Shown piece after piece: positions 61,768 through 64,000 of a stretch of DNA of 64,000 nucleotides. Position 1 is the stretch's first letter. Every line of letters starts with the position of its first letter. The translations under genes were made by a program, and so were the position numbers. Source of the stretch: Halomonas sp. 'Soap Lake #6' (GTDB lineage Bacteria > Pseudomonadota > Gammaproteobacteria > Pseudomonadales > Halomonadaceae). The stretch spans positions 3,596,001 to 3,660,000 of the forward strand of contig NZ_CP020469.1 of NCBI RefSeq assembly GCF_003031405.1. Reading direction: 5' to 3'. The notes beneath the pieces were generated by a model. That model saw only the letters and a program-made list of their open reading frames with translations. It searched no databases and was not told the DNA's origin.

Positions 61768-61890
61768 ATGAAACCATTCGCCAATCGCCTGGGCTGGTTG
61801 CTGGCCATTTGGCTTTCAAGTATCTCTGTACTGCTACTGATCTCTTTGGGGCTTAAGTTCGCGATGGGGATGGCGGGCCTGACTAGCTAG
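61768..61890 (+). CDS. DUF2474-type small membrane protein of the bd oxidase operon
   Basis: A 40-residue protein starting MKPFANRLGWLLAIWLSS, with one membrane helix (about 9-32) and ending AGLTS. GGAGGAG lies seven bases before the ATG. The R-L-G-W-L start and position directly after cioB identify it as the DUF2474 family, small companions of cyanide-insensitive oxidases, comparable in role to CydX. It is likely a third oxidase subunit needed for stability. Confidence 0.88.
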   Translation: MKPFANRLGWLLAIWLSSISVLLLISLGLKFAMGMAGLTS

Positions 61891-61898
61891 AAGGCAGA

Positions 61899-62852
61899 TC
61901 AACGCTTATCGTCAACCCACGCCGCAAAGAAATCCATAAAAGATCTCACCCTTGCGGGTATGTAGCGACCCGGAGGATAGACAGCATGCACATTGCCAAC
62001 GGGTAGCGACCACTCGGGCAACAGGCGTACCAGCCGACCAGCATGTATGTCTGCTTCAGCGGTGAAATCGGGTAACACCGAAATCCCGGCGCCAGCCACC
62101 AAAAGTGCGCTCAGTCCTGCAGTAGAGTTAGCCGATAACTGGGCGCGCATTTGTACCTGTAGACGCTCCTCTCCTGAGTGGAGTGTCCACGTTAGCGGGG
62201 AGCTCAGCGGTGTGAAGGCCACCCACGCATGGTTAGGCAACTGCGCGGGGTGGGTAGGAGTGCCATGCTCGGCAAGATAATCCGGCGACGCCAGGAGATG
62301 CTGTTGAAACTCCCCGAGGCGGCGGGCACGTAGAGACGAATCCTTCAACCAGCCCAGGCGAAAGGCGATATCGATCCCCTCTTCCAGCATATCGCTGATC
62401 TGGTCACCACTGCGCAGCTCAATGCGTAGCTCAGGATGCTGACGCCCAAACACCGCCACCGCCGCTCCCAACACACGAGCGGTGTAATCCTCCGGCGCAG
62501 TAAGGCGCAGCTCGCCGCGTAGCAGGTGATCATTCCCCTCCACAGCGGATAGCGCATCCTGCAACCCCGCCATCAGAGGGCTGCACTCACGGTAGAAAAT
62601 CTCCCCGGCCTGTGTCAGCTGAACTCTACGTGTGGTGCGCTGAAAAAGCGTTACGCCAAGGCGCTCCTCCAACTGGCGAATCTTAAGGCTAACCCGTGTT
62701 TTCGTGCAGCCCAGACGCTCCGCTGCCGCAGTAAAGCTGCCCGCCTCTACCAATGCCAGGAAGACAGGCAGACCGTTGAGATCAAGATCGCTTGACCAAG
62801 ACACCTGTTCACCATTGATTGTTGTTGAATTGATAACAGTGAATACCGACAT
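61899..62852 (-). CDS. LysR-family transcriptional regulator
   Basis: A 317-residue LysR regulator with its helix-turn-helix at about 28-63 (FLALVEAGSFTAAAERLGCTKTRVSLKIRQLEERLG) and substrate domain with LRGELRLTAPEDYTARVL. The N-terminus carries about 20 extra residues before the canonical start. It is divergent from a small NAD(P)-binding oxidoreductase gene with 74 bases between, the usual layout in which LysR controls its neighbour. Confidence 0.9.
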   Translation of the reverse strand: MSVFTVINSTTINGEQVSWSSDLDLNGLPVFLALVEAGSFTAAAERLGCTKTRVSLKIRQLEERLGVTLFQRTTRRVQLTQAGEIFYRECSPLMAGLQDALSAVEGNDHLLRGELRLTAPEDYTARVLGAAVAVFGRQHPELRIELRSGDQISDMLEEGIDIAFRLGWLKDSSLRARRLGEFQQHLLASPDYLAEHGTPTHPAQLPNHAWVAFTPLSSPLTWTLHSGEERLQVQMRAQLSANSTAGLSALLVAGAGISVLPDFTAEADIHAGRLVRLLPEWSLPVGNVHAVYPPGRYIPARVRSFMDFFAAWVDDKR

Positions 62853-62926
62853 TCCATATTTATCAAGACAATCCTCTGCTCAATAATGTCTCCATCGCTT
62901 GATCCACTCAGCACAAGGAGATTCAC

Positions 62927-63565
62927 ATGAAGATTGCACTAATCGGCGCCAGCGGCTTTATCGGTTCGGCCCTACTTGATGAAGCGCTCGCACGCGGCCA
63001 CCAAGTCACAGCTCTGGTCACTCGCCCTGAACGCCTACCGACCCGTGACGGTCTGGTGGTCAAGCAGAGCGATGCTCTCGATACCGCCACACTTGCCGAG
63101 CAACTGTCCGGGGCTGACGTAGTGCTAAGCGCCTTCAGTGGCCATGCCCAAGAGGACGTATACGACTACTACGTCAAAGGCTTTGACTCAATTCTCGCAG
63201 CCACTCAGTCGGCCGACGTACCGCGTCTACTGGTGGTTGGGGGTGCCGCCACCTTGGAAGTAGCCCCGGGTCAACTGCTGCTTAACTCCGCTGGGTTCCC
63301 CGACGAGTATCGCGCCACCGCTGAAGGTGCCAAAACAGCCCTAGAGCGGCTACGCAATCAACAGGCACAGCAGTGGACAATGCTCTCTCCTGCCGCAGAA
63401 ATTTTCCCTGGTGAGCGCACCGGTCAGTTTCGCTTAAGCGGTGACCTCTTACTCAGCGATGCAGAAGGCAATAGCCGCATATCCGTACAAGACTATGCCG
63501 TGGCAATGCTGGATGAGCTGGAAACCCCTAACCACACCAATCAACGCTTCAGTATCGCCTATTGA
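62927..63565 (+). CDS. NAD(P)-binding oxidoreductase, NmrA/YwnB-like
   Basis: A 212-residue Rossmann-fold protein with the dinucleotide motif GASGFIG (8-14) and the Arg33 region LVTRPERLP, fitting NADPH preference. The catalytic Tyr-Lys pair of classic short-chain dehydrogenases is absent, so it belongs to the atypical NmrA-like or flavin-reductase-like group. AAGGAG precedes the ATG. It is probably the target of the divergent LysR regulator; the substrate is unknown. Confidence 0.86.
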   Translation: MKIALIGASGFIGSALLDEALARGHQVTALVTRPERLPTRDGLVVKQSDALDTATLAEQLSGADVVLSAFSGHAQEDVYDYYVKGFDSILAATQSADVPRLLVVGGAATLEVAPGQLLLNSAGFPDEYRATAEGAKTALERLRNQQAQQWTMLSPAAEIFPGERTGQFRLSGDLLLSDAEGNSRISVQDYAVAMLDELETPNHTNQRFSIAY

Positions 63566-63576
63566 TACACACCCTG

Positions 63577-63593
63577 GCCCGCTACTAGCGGGC
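63577..63593 (+). terminator. Hairpin after the oxidoreductase gene
   Basis: GCCCGCT-ACT-AGCGGGC is a perfect seven-base stem with a three-base loop, 11 bases beyond the stop. Followed by TATGCTTACT; a short U-run is lacking. Confidence 0.6.
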
Positions 63594-63622
63594 TATGCTT
63601 ACTCAACCTAAAGAGGCACGCT

Positions 63623-64000
63623 ATGCAAGCTCACTCTCTTCCCGATCTGGGCACACAAGTGCTGTACGTTGCCGACGCCTATTGTGGATGGTGCTGGGGG
63701 TTCGCCCCTCATCTGGCCGAGCTGGAAGCAGCTTGGCATCATCGGTTGCCGTTTCGGGTGATTTCAGGTGGGCTGTTCGTTGGCGAACGCAGCGCACCCC
63801 TTAAAGCTTACCCACATATCCCAGAGGCTAACGAAAACATTACCAAGGTTACGGGGGCACAATTTGGCCGCGACTACCAAGCCTTACTGGAGGAAGGAAC
63901 ATTTCGCATGGACTCGTTCGATGCAGCGCGAGGACTCGCCGGTCTCAGAACACAGGCTCCCGAACGAGGACTACACCTGCTCCACTGTATGCAGCAGGCT
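63623..64000 (+). CDS. DsbA-family (FrnE-like) thioredoxin-fold protein, 5' part
   Basis: The first 126 residues of a DsbA-superfamily protein; the gene runs past the right edge. The redox motif is in DAYCGWCWGFAPHL (CGWC at about 21-24), and no signal peptide is present, so it is a cytosolic FrnE/YwbO-like protein rather than a periplasmic DsbA. AAAGAGGC precedes the ATG. A hairpin separates it from the oxidoreductase gene. Confidence 0.85.
   Translation, partial: MQAHSLPDLGTQVLYVADAYCGWCWGFAPHLAELEAAWHHRLPFRVISGGLFVGERSAPLKAYPHIPEANENITKVTGAQFGRDYQALLEEGTFRMDSFDAARGLAGLRTQAPERGLHLLHCMQQA

Overview
The window reads as chromosomal DNA of a moderately GC-rich gammaproteobacterium. Glycine betaine/dimethylglycine catabolism (GbdR, DgcA, DgcB), many Na+- or proton-coupled organic solute carriers (BCCT, SSS, TRAP, TTT), a CioAB-type quinol oxidase and a MipA/OmpV protein together suggest a halophilic Halomonas/Vreelandella-like organism. 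That assignment is inference from gene content and protein style. No rRNA, tRNA, CRISPR array, phage or intact insertion sequence was seen.

Layout. (1) 1-18.2 kb is a methyl-group and C1 oxidation region: NAD-linked formate dehydrogenase (alpha subunit cut by the window edge, then beta), glutathione-independent formaldehyde dehydrogenase, BCCT, SSS and DMT carriers, then the minus-strand operon dipeptidase - DUF5943 - dgcA - dgcB - etfA - etfB and its likely activator gbdR. Dimethylglycine demethylation gives formaldehyde, which the two dehydrogenases can take to formate and CO2. (2) 18.5-21.4 kb is a TRAP transporter operon, followed by a 680-base gap with an IS256-type transposase relic. 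(3) 22-29.4 kb is mixed: an M48 lipoprotein protease, a PAS-GGDEF-EAL protein with an RsbQ-like hydrolase, a MarR-MATE operon and a LysR regulator. (4) 29.4-43.1 kb is a minus-strand organic-acid locus: MFS, TctA, TctB, two TctC paralogues, a bifunctional hydratase/dehydrogenase, an NDP-forming acyl-CoA synthetase, an enoyl-CoA hydratase, MmgE/PrpD and a CaiB-type CoA-transferase. (5) 43.3-45.7 kb is an alpha-oxoamine-synthase-like enzyme with a GNAT/FemAB-like acyltransferase. (6) 45.9-55.8 kb is a plus-strand envelope/export locus: response regulator, kinase, MipA, a repeat-bearing small membrane protein, a NodT-type outer membrane factor, HlyD, RbbA and YhhJ. (7) 55.8-61.9 kb has ccoG, a MocR regulator and cioAB with a 40-residue DUF2474 protein. 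(8) The right end has LysR, an NAD(P)-binding oxidoreductase and a truncated DsbA/FrnE-like gene.

Three patterns go beyond ordinary annotation. First, 15-bp tandem repeats occur at five unrelated loci, four inside genes (as pentapeptide repeats) and one in a gap; shorter arrays with 12-, 18- and 20-bp units also occur. Second, a three-unit direct repeat with 11-bp period (CTTGAT-like) lies upstream of the response regulator, mipA and the outer membrane factor gene, and looks like the binding site of that regulator. Third, a nearly identical 16-bp palindrome lies about 90-100 bp upstream of both the BCCT gene and the dgc operon, and is a candidate GbdR operator.
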